64,000 nucleotides of DNA from Serratia marcescens (GTDB lineage: Bacteria; Pseudomonadota; Gammaproteobacteria; Enterobacterales; Enterobacteriaceae): contig NZ_VFMJ01000001.1 of assembly GCF_006715005.1 (NCBI RefSeq), positions 3,472,001 through 3,536,000 on the forward strand, in the 5' to 3' direction. Every line of letters starts with the position of its first letter. Position 1 is the stretch's first letter. The position numbers and the translations under genes were made by a program. Shown in pieces: positions 1-9,688 of this stretch. The notes beneath the pieces were generated by a model. That model did not search any database. It saw only the letters and a program-made list of their open reading frames with translations, and had not been told where the DNA came from.

Positions 1-376
1 GCCCATTACACCAGAAGATGTTGCCTTCGACGGTGGTCATCACCACCGCATCCGGCAGCGATTCGGCCCCGCTGCGAAAGCGCTTGATCAGCAGCGCCAG
101 CTCGCGCCGGCGGCGGCGGTTGCGCTGCTGCATCTGATACAGGCCATAAAACAGCGGCTCCCAGCTCCAGCGGCCGGGCGGCGGTGTCATGCTGCGGTCG
201 ATCCACAGCCAATGGGAGAGTTTGAGCTGGTTGTAGAAATTCCACACCAGCGCAGCCAGCGCGGAGGCCAGCAGGAACCAGGGCAGATAACCGAAAATCA
301 GCCCCAGCAGTAAAGCGGGCAAACAAAAAAGAGCCAGCTCCAGAGCCAGCCTCTTCCACGACAGACGTTCTAACAC
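1..376 (-). CDS. phoR: Phosphate regulon sensor kinase PhoR (N-terminal part, cut by window edge)
   Basis: Membrane sensor kinase that phosphorylates PhoB when phosphate is scarce, working with the Pst transporter and PhoU. Reading from a GTG start gives [20 protein letters not shown], then a second hydrophobic helix and the stretch [20 protein letters not shown], which closely matches the E. coli PhoR N-terminus. About 125 residues are present: two membrane helices, a charged linker ([26 protein letters not shown] as separate pieces) and the beginning of the PAS domain. The kinase core lies outside the window. The only upstream ATG in the vicinity reads into a stop, so GTG is the start. It follows phoB on the same strand with a gap of about 24 bp, as in a phoBR operon. 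Confidence 0.95.
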   Translation of the reverse strand, partial: MLERLSWKRLALELALFCLPALLLGLIFGYLPWFLLASALAALVWNFYNQLKLSHWLWIDRSMTPPPGRWSWEPLFYGLYQMQQRNRRRRRELALLIKRFRSGAESLPDAVVMTTVEGNIFWCNG

Positions 377-400
377 GGCATATTCTCCAGCGCAGCGCGA

Positions 401-1090
401 TCAGTAGCGCGTTGAGAACCGGTAGCCGGTGCCCCGAACGGTTTGAACCATTTTATCATGCCCACTGGTTTCTAACGCCTTGCGGAGCCGACGGATATGC
501 ACGTCAACGGTACGGTCTTCCACATAAACGTTAGTGCCCCAGACGTGATTAAGCAACTGCTCGCGGCTATAAACGCGCTCCGGGTGGGTCATAAAGAAGT
601 GCAGCAGCTTGAACTCGGTCGGCCCCATGTCCAACGCCTGATCGTTAGCCATCACGCGGTGGGAGGATGGATCCAGGCTCAGCCCTTGCATTTCAATCAC
701 TTCTTCCACCGCCATAGGTGAAATGCGGCGCATGACCGCCTTGATGCGCGCCACCAGCTCCTTCGGCGAGAACGGCTTGGTGATGTAATCATCCGCCCCC
801 ACTTCCAGGCCGCGCACGCGGTCTTCCTCTTCGCCGCGCGCAGTCAGCATCATGACCGGGATATCGCGGGTCAGCGCTTCGCGCTTCATATGTTTGATGA
901 ACTGAATGCCGGAACCGCCGGGCAACATCCAGTCGAGCAACACCAAATCAGGGAACGGCTCAGACAGGCGCGTCACGGCGCTGTCATAATCCTCGGCTTC
1001 CAACGGTTGGTAACCATTCTGTTCCAACACAAAGCACACCATCTCACGGATCGGCGCTTCGTCTTCCACCACCAGTATGCGTCTTGCCAT
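401..1090 (-). CDS. phoB: Phosphate regulon response regulator PhoB
   Basis: OmpR-class response regulator that activates the Pho regulon. It has 229 residues, the E. coli length. The receiver domain (about 1-120) shows the acidic pocket VVEDEAPI, the phospho-acceptor Asp in [10 protein letters not shown], and the conserved Thr and Lys ([16 protein letters not shown]). The winged-helix DNA-binding domain (about 130-229) ends in [13 protein letters not shown] and VRGTGYRFS. An in-frame start five codons upstream exists, but the ATG giving [11 protein letters not shown] is the family start. phoR follows on the same strand. A Pho box upstream suggests autoregulation. Confidence 0.98.
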   Translation of the reverse strand: MARRILVVEDEAPIREMVCFVLEQNGYQPLEAEDYDSAVTRLSEPFPDLVLLDWMLPGGSGIQFIKHMKREALTRDIPVMMLTARGEEEDRVRGLEVGADDYITKPFSPKELVARIKAVMRRISPMAVEEVIEMQGLSLDPSSHRVMANDQALDMGPTEFKLLHFFMTHPERVYSREQLLNHVWGTNVYVEDRTVDVHIRRLRKALETSGHDKMVQTVRGTGYRFSTRY

Positions 1091-1129
1091 CGTCAATCCT
1101 GCCAATGTGTTAGCGACTTTGCGGGCGCC

Positions 1130-1167
1130 ATTATGCGTCAGTTTTGTGACACTTTTATGAAAAAAAG
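1130..1167 (-). promoter_or_regulatory. Pho box and -10 of the phoBR promoter
   Basis: On the minus strand, TTTTCATAAAAGTGTCAC (1146-1163) matches the paired CTGTCAT-type repeats of a Pho box. It is followed at promoter spacing by the -10-like CATAAT (1130-1135). The same arrangement is known upstream of E. coli phoB, where PhoB-P activates its own operon. Seen: the motif and its position 50-70 bp ahead of the phoB ATG. Inferred: function. Confidence 0.75.
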
Positions 1168-1305
1168 CGGCTGTTATAGGCAGTAAGCATAGCGATTATT
1201 TCCCGGCGCAAAGAAAAATCATTCCATGGTCATCGCCATTGCGCCGGGACAGCCGCCGCCGCGGCCTTTATAATCATCGCCATTATCTTTGCATCCGGGA
1301 GTGTC

Positions 1306-2538
1306 ATGCGCCTGATCCACACCTCTGACTGGCATCTTGGCCAGTACTTTTTCACCAAAAGCCGCGCCGCCGAGCACCAGGCTTTTCTGAACTGGCTGAT
1401 CGAGCAGATCGAGCAGCAGCAGGTGGATGCGCTGATCGTCGCCGGGGATCTGTTCGATACCGGCTCGCCACCCAGCTACGCCCGCGAGCTGTACAACCGC
1501 TTCGTGGTGGACCTGCAGCGCACCGGCTGCCAGTTGGTCGTGTTGGGCGGCAACCACGATTCGGTCGCGACGCTGAACGAATCGCGGGAACTGCTCTCTT
1601 GCCTGAACACCACGGTGATCGCGAGCGCGCAGGGTGCCATCGAGCAGCAGATCGTGGTGCTTAACCGGCGCGACGGTCAGCCGGGTGCCGTGCTGTGCGC
1701 CATTCCGTTTCTGCGGCCGCGCGATCTGCTCACCAGCCGCGCCGGCGAATCCGGCGTACAGAAACAGCAGGCGCTGCAGGAAGCCATCGCCGAACATTAC
1801 CAGGCGCTGTATCAGGCGGCCTGCGAGCGCCGCGATCGGCTGGGCCTGCCGCTGCCGATCGTCGCCACCGGCCACCTGACCACCGTCGGCGTCACTACCT
1901 CCGACTCGGTGCGCGATATCTATATCGGCACCCTGGACGCCTTCCCGGCGCAGGCCTTCCCCCCTGCCGACTATATCGCGCTGGGCCACATTCACCGCGC
2001 GCAGAACGTCGCCAAGTCGGAACATATTCGCTATAGCGGCTCGCCGATCCCGCTCAGCTTCGATGAACTGGGCAAAGCCAAAAGCGTCTTCCTGGTCGAT
2101 TTCGCCGACGGCGCCCTCCAGCGGGTAGACGCGTTAACGATCCCGCAGTTCCAGCCCATGCAGCTGATCAAAGGCGATCTGGCCGAGATCGAACGGCAAC
2201 TGCAGCAATTTGCCGACTATGCCGGCGAGCTGCCGGTGTGGCTGGATATCGAAGTGGCGACGCAGGACTACCTCAGCGATATCCAACGCCGCATCCAACT
2301 GATGGCGGATGAGCTGCCAGTGGAAGTGGTACTGCTGCGGCGCAGCAAAGAGCAACGCCGCCAGGCGATCGCGCAGCAGGACAAAGAAACGCTCAACGAG
2401 CTGAGCGTCAACGAGGTGTTCGAACGGCGCCTGGCACAGGAGGCCGACATGCCCGAAGCGCGCCAACGGCGGATGCACCAACTGTTTCGCCAGGTAGTCG
2501 ATGCGGTGCAGCACAATCCTGAGGAGACCAACCCATGA
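1306..2538 (+). CDS. sbcD: Exonuclease subunit SbcD (Mre11-type nuclease)
   Basis: Nuclease subunit of SbcCD, which opens hairpins and removes protein-blocked DNA ends in the cytoplasm. It has 410 residues, close to E. coli SbcD (400). The calcineurin-like phosphoesterase motifs are all present: DWHLGQ near the N-terminus, GDLFD, GGNHDS, GHLTT and GHIHRA, which supply the two-metal site. The C-terminal about 80 residues form the SbcC-binding tail. Its stop overlaps the sbcC start by 4 bp (ATGA), implying translational coupling. Divergent from phoB, so the roughly 215-bp gap holds both promoters. Confidence 0.97.
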   Translation: MRLIHTSDWHLGQYFFTKSRAAEHQAFLNWLIEQIEQQQVDALIVAGDLFDTGSPPSYARELYNRFVVDLQRTGCQLVVLGGNHDSVATLNESRELLSCLNTTVIASAQGAIEQQIVVLNRRDGQPGAVLCAIPFLRPRDLLTSRAGESGVQKQQALQEAIAEHYQALYQAACERRDRLGLPLPIVATGHLTTVGVTTSDSVRDIYIGTLDAFPAQAFPPADYIALGHIHRAQNVAKSEHIRYSGSPIPLSFDELGKAKSVFLVDFADGALQRVDALTIPQFQPMQLIKGDLAEIERQLQQFADYAGELPVWLDIEVATQDYLSDIQRRIQLMADELPVEVVLLRRSKEQRRQAIAQQDKETLNELSVNEVFERRLAQEADMPEARQRRMHQLFRQVVDAVQHNPEETNP

Positions 2539-5500
2539 AGATCCTCAGCCTGCGGTTAAAAAACCTCAACTCGCTGCAGGGCGAATGGAAAATTGACTTC
2601 ACCGCTGAGCCGTTCGCCAGCAACGGTCTGTTCGCCATTACCGGCCCGACCGGCGCGGGCAAAACCACCCTGCTGGACGCCATTTGCCTGGCGCTGTACC
2701 ACCAGACGCCACGCCTCAACGTCACGCCGAGCCAGAATGAACTGATGACCCGCCACACCGCCGAATCGCTGGCGGAGGTCGAATTCGAGATCAAGGGCAT
2801 CGGCTATCGCGCCTTTTGGAGCCAGCGCCGCGCCAAAAATGCGCCGGACGGCAATCTGCAGGCGCCGAAGGTCGAACTGGCGCGCCGCGAGGACGGCAAG
2901 ATCCTGGCGGATAAGGTGCGCGACAAGCTGGAGATCACCGCCGCCATCACCGGGCTGGACTTCGGCCGCTTCACCAAATCGATGATGCTGTCTCAAGGGC
3001 AGTTTGCCGCGTTCCTCAACGCCGACGCCAACGATCGCGCCGAGCTGCTGGAAGAGCTGACCGGCACCGAAATCTACGGGCGGTTGTCCGAACAGGTGTT
3101 CGAGTCGCACAAGCAGGCCAAAACCGACCTGGATGCGTTGCACCAGCGCGCCAGCGGCATCGAGTTGCTGAATGATGAACAGCGCCACTCCCTGAGCGAA
3201 CAGCTGACGGCGCTGAGCGCGCAGGAAAGTACCCTCGGCGAGCAAACCCAGCAACAGCAACAGGCGCTGAGCTGGCTGCAGCAATGGCAACGCCTCCGGC
3301 AACAGCAAAACGAGGGTCAACGGCGGCTGGAAACCGCCCAGCGCGAGCAGGCCGAGGCCGCCCCGCAGTTGCAGCGGCTGGCGCTCAGCGAACCGGCCGA
3401 GAAATTGCGGCCGCTGCGCGGCGAACGCGATCGCTGCCGCACCGAGCTACAAACGATACAACAGCAGGCTGCCCAGCTGACGCAGCAACAGGAGCAGCAC
3501 TCGGCGCAGCTGGCGCCGCTGCAGCAGGCGGTGGAAAAGGCCCGTCTGGCGCAGCAAGCCCATGCCGAGCATATGCGGCAGCAGCAACAACTGATCGATG
3601 ACCAGGTCGCCCCGCTCGACCATCAGATCGCCCAACTGCAGTCGACGCAGGCCGAGCGGCGACAGGCCGGCGATGCCGCCGCGCAGCAGTGCGCCCAGCA
3701 GCAGACCGCACTGGAGCAGCTCACCGCCCAGCGCAGCCAGCTGACGGCGCAGGCCGCACAGCATCAGCAGCAGTTGAACGCGCTGACCGAAGCGCTGGCC
3801 GTTCAACAACAGCAGCAACAGGCGCTGGAGGCGCAAACCCCGCTGGCCCCGCTGCGCCAACGCCTTAACGCACTGGCGGATCTGCGCCCGACGCGTCAGC
3901 AGCTGTTTACTCTCTCCTCTTTATCACAGCAAATCGTTAAACGGCTGGAACAGCAGCGGCAAGAGCTAAACATCGGTCAACGTGAACTGACCCAGCTGGA
4001 GCCACAGCTAGAACTCATCCGTCAGCAATTTAAGCAACAGAAAGCACACCAGGCCGATGTTGAAAAAACCTATGCGCTGGAACAACGGATCGTGGGTCTT
4101 GAGGCCGAGCGCGCCCGTTTGCAACCCGGAGCCCCCTGCCCACTGTGCGGCTCATGCGAGCACCCGGCGGTAGAACAATACCAAGAGGTAAAACTGTCAG
4201 AAACTGCGCAACGTCTGGAGCAAATGAAAGTCCAGACCGAAGCATTGCAAAAACAAGGCGTCGAGCTGCGAGCCCGTTACGACAACCTGCAACAGCAATT
4301 GCAGCGCCAGCAGCAAACCATCGCGCAGGATGAGCAGCAGCTGGCTGCCAAACAGCAGCAGTGGCAGCAGCTCAGCGCGCCGCTGGCATTCGACTTTACC
4401 CTGGCGGAGGGCGAGCAACTCAGCGCCTGGCTGAGCGGCTGCGACGACGAAGAGCGGCACGGGCAGCACGCGCTGCAGCAGCATGAACAGGCGGCGCAGG
4501 CGGTACAACAGGCAAAAGACGCGCTCGCCGCTCTGCAAACGCAGCAGCAGCAGGCGCAGCAACAGCTGGCGCTGCTCGAAGAGCGCTTTACGCTGCTGCA
4601 GAAAACCCACGCCGACAGCCTGCAACAGCAGCAAGACCTGCTTCAACGCTGGCAGGAAGGCGAGAAGACCCTCGCCGAACGGCGCGCGCAGCGGCTGGCG
4701 CTGTTCGGCGAACAGCGAGTCGCCGAGGTGCGCGAACAGCTGCGCGCCAAACAAACCGCCTGTGAACAGGCCAGCTTGCAGGCCGCCGAGCAGTGGCAAA
4801 AGGCGCAGGAACTGCGCGAACGCCTGGCCGGCCAACAGGCCGGGTTACAACAACAGCACACCCAAATGCAGGAACGGCTGCAGCAGGCGCAGCAGCAATG
4901 GCAGCAGGCGCTGGCCGACAGCGAATTCGCCGATGAAACCGCCTTCGCCGCCGCGCTGCTGGACGACGCCCTGCGCCGCGAATTGCAGCAGCGCAAAGAG
5001 CAACTGCAACAGCGGCAGGTAGAGGCTGCGGCCCTGCTGACTCAGGCGACGCAAACGCTGGAGCAGCATCGGCTGAACCGCCCTGAAGGGGTGGATGAAG
5101 CCAACGCGGATCTCGACGCGCTCACCCAATCGCTGGCCGCGCTGGCACAGCAGTTGAAGGCGCTGCAGCTGAGCCAGGGCGAACTGCGCAACCAGCTGGA
5201 AAGCGACGCCGCCCGTCGTCTCAATCAACAGGCGCTGTTCGAGCAAATCGCCCGCAGCCAGCAAGACTACGACGACTGGAGCTACCTCAACCAGCTGATC
5301 GGCTCGAAAGAAGGCGACAAGTTCCGCCGTTTCGCTCAGGGGCTGACGCTCGATCACTTGGTCTACCTGGCCAACCTTCAGCTCGGCCGGCTGCACGGGC
5401 GCTACCTGCTGCAGCGCAAAACCAGCGACGCGCTGGAGCTGCAGGTGGTGGACACCTGGCAGGCCGATGCGCTGCGCGATACCCGCACCCTGTCCGGCGG

Positions 5501-5786
5501 CGAGAGCTTCCTGGTCAGCCTGGCGCTGGCGCTGGCGTTGTCCGATCTGGTCAGCCACAAAACCAGCATCGACTCGCTGTTCCTCGACGAAGGCTTCGGC
5601 ACGCTGGACGCCGAAACCCTCGATACCGCGCTGGACGCGCTGGACAGCCTGAATGCTTCCGGTAAAACCATTGGCGTGATCAGCCACGTCGAGGCGATGA
5701 AAGAGCGTATTCCGGTGCAAATCAAGGTGAAAAAGGTCAACGGGCTTGGCGTCAGCCGGCTGGAGGCGCACTTCAGGCTGGAATGA
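2535..5786 (+). CDS. sbcC: Exonuclease subunit SbcC (Rad50/SMC-type ATPase)
   Basis: ATPase partner of SbcD. It has 1083 residues (E. coli 1048). Walker A GPTGAGKT lies at residues 37-44, followed by the Q-loop [12 protein letters not shown]. Very long Gln/Leu/Ala-rich coiled-coil arms flank a zinc hook with CPLC at residues 535-538, through which two SbcC molecules join. The ABC signature [17 protein letters not shown] and Walker [13 protein letters not shown] lie near the C-terminus. The coiled coil is strikingly Gln-rich (many QQQQ runs), and the slightly greater length lies in these arms. A stretch around the hook (about 3,900-4,250) has visibly more AT-rich codon choice than its surroundings. 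Confidence 0.97.
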   Translation: MKILSLRLKNLNSLQGEWKIDFTAEPFASNGLFAITGPTGAGKTTLLDAICLALYHQTPRLNVTPSQNELMTRHTAESLAEVEFEIKGIGYRAFWSQRRAKNAPDGNLQAPKVELARREDGKILADKVRDKLEITAAITGLDFGRFTKSMMLSQGQFAAFLNADANDRAELLEELTGTEIYGRLSEQVFESHKQAKTDLDALHQRASGIELLNDEQRHSLSEQLTALSAQESTLGEQTQQQQQALSWLQQWQRLRQQQNEGQRRLETAQREQAEAAPQLQRLALSEPAEKLRPLRGERDRCRTELQTIQQQAAQLTQQQEQHSAQLAPLQQAVEKARLAQQAHAEHMRQQQQLIDDQVAPLDHQIAQLQSTQAERRQAGDAAAQQCAQQQTALEQLTAQRSQLTAQAAQHQQQLNALTEALAVQQQQQQALEAQTPLAPLRQRLNALADLRPTRQQLFTLSSLSQQIVKRLEQQRQELNIGQRELTQLEPQLELIRQQFKQQKAHQADVEKTYALEQRIVGLEAERARLQPGAPCPLCGSCEHPAVEQYQEVKLSETAQRLEQMKVQTEALQKQGVELRARYDNLQQQLQRQQQTIAQDEQQLAAKQQQWQQLSAPLAFDFTLAEGEQLSAWLSGCDDEERHGQHALQQHEQAAQAVQQAKDALAALQTQQQQAQQQLALLEERFTLLQKTHADSLQQQQDLLQRWQEGEKTLAERRAQRLALFGEQRVAEVREQLRAKQTACEQASLQAAEQWQKAQELRERLAGQQAGLQQQHTQMQERLQQAQQQWQQALADSEFADETAFAAALLDDALRRELQQRKEQLQQRQVEAAALLTQATQTLEQHRLNRPEGVDEANADLDALTQSLAALAQQLKALQLSQGELRNQLESDAARRLNQQALFEQIARSQQDYDDWSYLNQLIGSKEGDKFRRFAQGLTLDHLVYLANLQLGRLHGRYLLQRKTSDALELQVVDTWQADALRDTRTLSGGESFLVSLALALALSDLVSHKTSIDSLFLDEGFGTLDAETLDTALDALDSLNASGKTIGVISHVEAMKERIPVQIKVKKVNGLGVSRLEAHFRLE

Positions 5787-5842
5787 TCCCGCCGCGCGCG
5801 GCGCAGAAGTGTGACCGTGGCGGCACTCCGCGGTGAAAAGCG

Positions 5843-5870
5843 TTGAGCCGCGGCGAGCACGGGTTATTAT
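5843..5870 (+). promoter_or_regulatory. Probable sigma-70 promoter of the antiterminator gene
   Basis: TTGAGC (5843-5848) and TATTAT (5865-5870) are separated by 16 bp. Transcription would begin about 5877, so the transcript would open almost directly with the RNA antiterminator element. The spacing and match are reasonable but unproven. It lies downstream of sbcC, in a gap with no other gene. Confidence 0.5.
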
Positions 5871-5882
5871 GCAGGCATAACA

Positions 5883-5984
5883 GGATTGTTACTGTATCCC
5901 CTCCGCCGCTCAGGCCGCAGGGCAGAAACATAAAATACAGGCAAAACCTGACGCCCGGGATCGCTTCCGGGCGTCAGGTTTTTT
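5883..5984 (+). terminator. BglG/LicT-type ribonucleic antiterminator (RAT) overlapping an intrinsic terminator
   Basis: The 5' arm GGATTGTTACTGTA (5883-5896) and the 3' arm TACAGGCAAAACC (5936-5948) are the two conserved sides of a bgl-family RAT. The 3' arm overlaps a perfect 16-bp terminator stem, AAAACCTGACGCCCGG (5943-5958) pairing with 5967-5982, with an 8-nt loop and a T run to 5984. The two structures are mutually exclusive, the classic antitermination switch. Unusually, about 39 nt separate the RAT arms, where family members normally have a short loop. The insert could form its own GC-rich hairpin. It controls the gene that starts 33 bp later. Confidence 0.85.
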
Positions 5985-6017
5985 CGTTTTCAGGATGCTG
6001 AAACACCGGGAAAGACC

Positions 6018-6866
6018 ATGAAAATCGCTAAAATACTCAATAATAACGTGGTGATTACGCTGGACGACCGTCACGAAGAGACGGTGGTAATGGGAAAAGG
6101 AATCGGCTTTAAAAAGAAGCCCGGCGACACGCTGGATGAAAGCCTGATCGAAAAGGTGTTCACTCATAACGGCGGTGAAATCGCCGAACGCTATAAAGAG
6201 CTGCTCGCCGAGATCCCGTTGGCCTGCGTCACCACCGCCGACAGGATTATTACCCTTGCCCGCGAACGGCTGCCGGGCAAGTTGCATAACATCGTCTACA
6301 TCACGCTGACCGATCACATCCACTTCGCCCTGCAGCGCCATGCGCAAGGGCTGGATATCAAAAATGCGTTGCTGTGGGAGATTAAAAAGCTCTATCCGGC
6401 CGAGTTCGCCGTCGGGCTGGAGGCGCTGGCCCTGATCGCCCAACGGCTGGATACCGCGCTGCCGGAAGACGAAGCCGGATTTATCGCCCTACACCTGGTC
6501 AACGCCCAACTTAACGACGAGATGCACAACACGCTGCACATCACCCGCGTGATGCAAGAGATCCTCAACCTGGTCAAATACCACTTCCGCTTTGATTACA
6601 ATGAGGAAGCCCTGAGCTACCACCGTTTCGTCACCCATTTGAAATTCTTCGCCCAGCGCCTGCTGGGGAAAAACTACGTCGACAGCGACGACGACTCGCT
6701 GTATCAGGTGGTGAAAGAGAAATACCGTGAGTCATTCGCCTGCGCCGGCAAGATCAACCGCCACATCGAAAAGCACTATCAGCATCAGCTCACCACGGAA
6801 GAGATGATGTTCCTGACCATTCATATCGAACGGGTGCGCAGCGAAAGCGAGGAAAAACCGGCTTAA
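6018..6866 (+). CDS. BglG/LicT-family transcriptional antiterminator
   Basis: RNA-binding antiterminator, normally switched by the phosphotransferase system in response to beta-glucosides. It has 282 residues. Residues 1-55 form the CAT RNA-binding domain (MKIAKILNNNVVITLDD). Two PRD domains follow, with the four regulatory histidines at 100, 159, 207 and 269, the same numbering as in LicT. The gene sits behind its own RAT/terminator, so it should control its own synthesis. No PTS permease or beta-glucosidase gene is adjacent: sbcC lies upstream and a toxin gene lies convergent, overlapping by 4 bp. It therefore appears to be an orphan regulator acting on itself, on distant operons, or both. 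Confidence 0.9.
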   Translation: MKIAKILNNNVVITLDDRHEETVVMGKGIGFKKKPGDTLDESLIEKVFTHNGGEIAERYKELLAEIPLACVTTADRIITLARERLPGKLHNIVYITLTDHIHFALQRHAQGLDIKNALLWEIKKLYPAEFAVGLEALALIAQRLDTALPEDEAGFIALHLVNAQLNDEMHNTLHITRVMQEILNLVKYHFRFDYNEEALSYHRFVTHLKFFAQRLLGKNYVDSDDDSLYQVVKEKYRESFACAGKINRHIEKHYQHQLTTEEMMFLTIHIERVRSESEEKPA

Positions 6867-7249
6867 CGGCGGGCATCCGCCACCCGCACGCCGTACTGCG
6901 GAAACACCGCGTCGGCGGAGATCAGCGTCAGCCCTTCGGCCTGCGCCTGTGCGATCAGCATGCGATCGAAAGGATCCTGATGATAGGGCGGCAACTGCCC
7001 GGCCTGTTGGCAGTGAAAGGCGTCCATCGGCAGCGCCAGAAAATCTTCGGCCTCGATGATCGCAAAGATATCTTCCGGCAGCGCCAGCTTGCCCAGCGCC
7101 TGCTTGATCGAGATCTCCCAAATGCTGGCCGCGCTGACGTATACCGCGTTGCCGGGATCGGCGATCTGCCTTTTGGCGTTCGCGCCCAGGCAGGCGTCAT
7201 CAATCAGCCACCACAGCAACGCGTGGGTATCCAGCAGCAAGCGCTTCAT
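6863..7249 (-). CDS. PIN-domain toxin (VapC type)
   Basis: Probable ribonuclease toxin of a type II toxin-antitoxin pair. It has 128 residues spanning one PIN domain. The acidic active-site residues are visible: Asp in LLLDTHALLWW, Glu in ASIWEISIK, Asp in DPFDRMLIAQA and Asp in LTLISADAVF. The start overlaps the antitoxin stop by 4 bp, so the two are co-translated. The 3' end overlaps the convergent antiterminator gene by 4 bp. Target RNA cannot be read from sequence. Confidence 0.88.
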   Translation of the reverse strand: MKRLLLDTHALLWWLIDDACLGANAKRQIADPGNAVYVSAASIWEISIKQALGKLALPEDIFAIIEAEDFLALPMDAFHCQQAGQLPPYHQDPFDRMLIAQAQAEGLTLISADAVFPQYGVRVADARR

Positions 7250-7479
7250 TCATCGCCCTCAAACAGCGCCGCAATGGCCGCATCCCCCGCGTTGAAATCC
7301 GCCGGCACGGTGAACTTGCCCTTGGCGGCGCCAGGGCGGCGCGCTTCCCCCTTGATGGCAACCAGCTGTACGTACGGCTTCCCTGCTTTTGCAATAATCA
7401 CGGTTTCTCCCTCCGCGGCTCTGTCCGCCAACTGGCTCAGATTGGATTTGGCTTCGTGCATATTGGCCTGAATCGGCAT
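7246..7479 (-). CDS. Phd/YefM-family antitoxin
   Basis: Antitoxin of 77 residues. The N-terminal half (MPIQANMHEAKSNLSQLADR...GETVIIAKAGKPYVQLV) is the Phd/YefM DNA-binding fold. The C-terminal about 30 residues would wrap the PIN toxin. A clear Shine-Dalgarno (GGAGG on the minus strand) precedes the ATG and directly abuts a palindromic operator. First gene of the pair, as expected for an autoregulated antitoxin-toxin operon. Confidence 0.88.
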   Translation of the reverse strand: MPIQANMHEAKSNLSQLADRAAEGETVIIAKAGKPYVQLVAIKGEARRPGAAKGKFTVPADFNAGDAAIAALFEGDE

Positions 7480-7490
7480 ACGCGTCCTCC

Positions 7491-7507
7491 TTAGCTAAGT
7501 TAGCTAA
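7491..7507. promoter_or_regulatory. Probable antitoxin operator: tandem TTAGCTAA palindromes
   Basis: Two copies of the 8-bp palindrome TTAGCTAA are separated by one base (7491-7498 and 7500-7507), immediately upstream of the antitoxin ribosome-binding site. Phd/YefM proteins bind short palindromes repeated at their own promoters, so this is the obvious autoregulatory site. Binding itself is inferred. Confidence 0.7.
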
Positions 7508-7547
7508 AGCATAAGGCGCCGTCCAGTTTTTGTACAGGAAAGGGTTT

Positions 7548-7571
7548 AAAGCGCGAGCAGCCTCGCGCTTT
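7548..7571 (-). terminator. Hairpin terminator downstream of mak
   Basis: A perfect 10-bp stem AAAGCGCGAG / CTCGCGCTTT with a CAGC loop lies just past the mak stop codon. On the minus strand the stem ends in CTTTAAA, a modest U tract. It separates mak from the toxin-antitoxin promoter. Confidence 0.6.
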
Positions 7572-7581
7572 GTTGCAACGT

Positions 7582-8496
7582 TTAGCGTTGCTGTTGCGGC
7601 CACAGCCAGGCCGCACCGCGTACGCCGCTGGAGTCGCCGTGAACCGCCTTGCGGATCGGCGTTTCACATTCGCCGCCGAACACCCAATCTTTCACCCGCT
7701 GCGGCACCGTGCGGTACAGGCGATCCACGTTGCTCATGCCGCCGCCGAGCACCACCACGTCCGGATCCAGAATGTTGATCACGTGCGCCAACGCTTTCGC
7801 CAGCCGCATTTCGTAGCGAACGATCGCCTGCTCCGCCAGCGCATCGCCCCGCTCGCTCAGCGCCATGATCTCGTGCCCTTGCAGCGCGTTGCCGCTCAGG
7901 CGCGCATAGTCGGTGGCGAAACCGGTGCCGGAAATAAAGGTTTCGATGCAGCCCGGCTTACCGCAGTAGCACGGCACGTCGCGGGCGTAGCGCAGCTCAT
8001 CGTCATCCTGCCACGGCAGCGGGTTGTGGCCCCACTCGCCGGCGATGCCATTGCCGCCGGAATGCGCCAGGCCGTTCAGCGCCACGCCGGCGCCGCAGCC
8101 GGTGCCGATAATGACCGCAAACACGGTTTGCGCGCCGGCACCGGCGCCGTCGGTGGCTTCCGACACCGCCAGGCAGTTGGCGTCGTTGGCGATACGCACC
8201 TCGCGCGCCAACAGCGCCGACAGATCCTTATCCAACGGTTGGCCGTTGAGCCATACCGAGTTGGCGTTCTTCACCCGCCCGGTAAACGGCGACAGCGTGC
8301 CGGGAATGCCGATCCCGACCGATCCCCATTCGCCGGTATGATCTTCCGCCAGCTTCACCAGCCCGGCGATCGCCGCCAGGGTTTGCCCATAGTCATGGCG
8401 CGGCGTGGCGATGCGATGGCGAAACAGCTCTCGCCCGTCGTCCGCCAACGCAATCACTTCAATTTTTGTCCCGCCCAAGTCGATGCCAATGCGCAC
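7582..8496 (-). CDS. mak: ROK-family fructokinase Mak
   Basis: Cytoplasmic ATP-dependent hexokinase that phosphorylates fructose (and mannose). It has 304 residues (E. coli 302) and close similarity along its length. The ROK phosphate motif is [14 protein letters not shown]. Substrate and zinc motifs are [10 protein letters not shown] and the cysteine cluster [15 protein letters not shown]. The start is taken as GTG, preceded by GAGGAG at good distance. The longer ATG reading adds 21 residues not found in the family. In E. coli mak also neighbours rdgC, on the opposite strand as here. Confidence 0.94.
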   Translation of the reverse strand: MRIGIDLGGTKIEVIALADDGRELFRHRIATPRHDYGQTLAAIAGLVKLAEDHTGEWGSVGIGIPGTLSPFTGRVKNANSVWLNGQPLDKDLSALLAREVRIANDANCLAVSEATDGAGAGAQTVFAVIIGTGCGAGVALNGLAHSGGNGIAGEWGHNPLPWQDDDELRYARDVPCYCGKPGCIETFISGTGFATDYARLSGNALQGHEIMALSERGDALAEQAIVRYEMRLAKALAHVINILDPDVVVLGGGMSNVDRLYRTVPQRVKDWVFGGECETPIRKAVHGDSSGVRGAAWLWPQQQR

Positions 8497-8711
8497 GTTT
8501 TTTCTCCTCGATGCCACGCAGCGTTGCCACAGCCTAATGTAAGCGCGCGGATGAATCACCTGTTTCCCTCTCCCGGGCCAGGCCTTTTCCGCTGCGTACG
8601 GCGACGCAATTCGGAGAGAATGGGGCGATTTTTCAGCGTCAATTCGTTATCATGCCGCCCTGCTTTTGACGAATCAGCGTGCCGAACGCACGCCCAGCCA
8701 GGGATAACATT

Positions 8712-9623
8712 ATGCTGTGGTTTAAGAATTTGATGGTTTACCGTTTGAGCCGCGAAGTGGCGTTAAACGCGGATGAAATGGAAAAACAACTCAGCGCGTT
8801 CGCCTTCACGCCGTGCGGTAGCCAGGATATGGCGAAGACCGGCTGGGTCTCCCCGATGGGCTCGCACAGCGATGCGCTGACGCACGCGGTCAACGGCCAG
8901 ATCGTCATCTGCGCGCGCAAGGAAGAGAAAATCCTGCCGTCGCCGGTCATCAAGCAAGAGCTGCAGGCCAAGATTGAGCGCCTGGAGGCGGAACAACACC
9001 GCAAACTGAAGAAGACCGAGAAAGACGCGCTGAAGGACGAAGTGCTGCACAGCCTGCTGCCGCGCGCGTTCAGCCGCTTCAACCAGACCTTCATGTGGAT
9101 CGACACCGTCAACGATCTGATCATGGTCGATGCCGCCAGCGCCAAACGCGCCGAAGATACGCTGGCGCTGCTGCGCAAGAGCCTCGGCTCGCTGCCGGTG
9201 GTGCCGCTGACCATGGAAAGCCCGATCGAACTGACGCTGACCGAATGGGTGCGTTCCGGCGAGATGCCGGCCGGCTTCGCCATTCAGGATGAAGCGGAAC
9301 TGAAAGCGATTCTGGAAGAAGGCGGCGTGATCCGCTGCAAGAAACAGAATCTGATCAGCGACGAAATCGCGGTGCACATCGAAGCCGGCAAGCTGGTGAC
9401 CAAGCTGGCGGTGGATTGGCAGGAGCGCATTCAGCTGATGCTGTCGGACGACGGTTCGCTCAAGCGCCTGAAGTTCGCCGACACGCTGCGCGAGCAGAAC
9501 GACGATATCGATCGCGATGACTTCGCCCAGCGCTTTGACGCCGACTTTATCCTGATGACCAGCGAGCTGGCGGCGTTGATCAAAAACACCATCGAAGCGC
9601 TCGGCGGCGAAGCCCAGCGTTAA
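8712..9623 (+). CDS. rdgC: Recombination-associated protein RdgC
   Basis: Ring-forming DNA-binding protein that limits RecA-dependent recombination. It has 303 residues, exactly the E. coli length, starting [16 protein letters not shown]. An upstream in-frame ATG adds 11 unlikely residues. The sequence is typical along its whole length ([19 protein letters not shown] near the start, [15 protein letters not shown] end). Followed by a GC-rich hairpin and the convergent ppnP gene. Confidence 0.96.
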   Translation: MLWFKNLMVYRLSREVALNADEMEKQLSAFAFTPCGSQDMAKTGWVSPMGSHSDALTHAVNGQIVICARKEEKILPSPVIKQELQAKIERLEAEQHRKLKKTEKDALKDEVLHSLLPRAFSRFNQTFMWIDTVNDLIMVDAASAKRAEDTLALLRKSLGSLPVVPLTMESPIELTLTEWVRSGEMPAGFAIQDEAELKAILEEGGVIRCKKQNLISDEIAVHIEAGKLVTKLAVDWQERIQLMLSDDGSLKRLKFADTLREQNDDIDRDDFAQRFDADFILMTSELAALIKNTIEALGGEAQR

Positions 9624-9641
9624 TCCCGCCTCAGAAACGAC

Positions 9642-9667
9642 CAGGGCCCAGCATCCGCTGAGCCCTG
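9642..9667. terminator. Hairpin between convergent rdgC and ppnP
   Basis: CAGGGC-C-CAGC-ATCC-GCTG-A-GCCCTG forms a 10-bp stem with a single C/A mismatch. It is placed between the two stop codons. There is no strong T run on either strand, so it may be a weak bidirectional terminator or an mRNA-end stabiliser. Confidence 0.45.
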
Positions 9668-9688
9668 CGTTCCCCTAACGAACAAAAT

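Noticed and set aside
4845..5771. Long open frame (308 codons) on the minus strand across the end of sbcC
   Set aside because: It lies wholly antisense to conserved SbcC sequence. Its Gln/Leu/Val-rich translation merely mirrors GC-rich sense codons, and there is no ribosome-binding site or family match.
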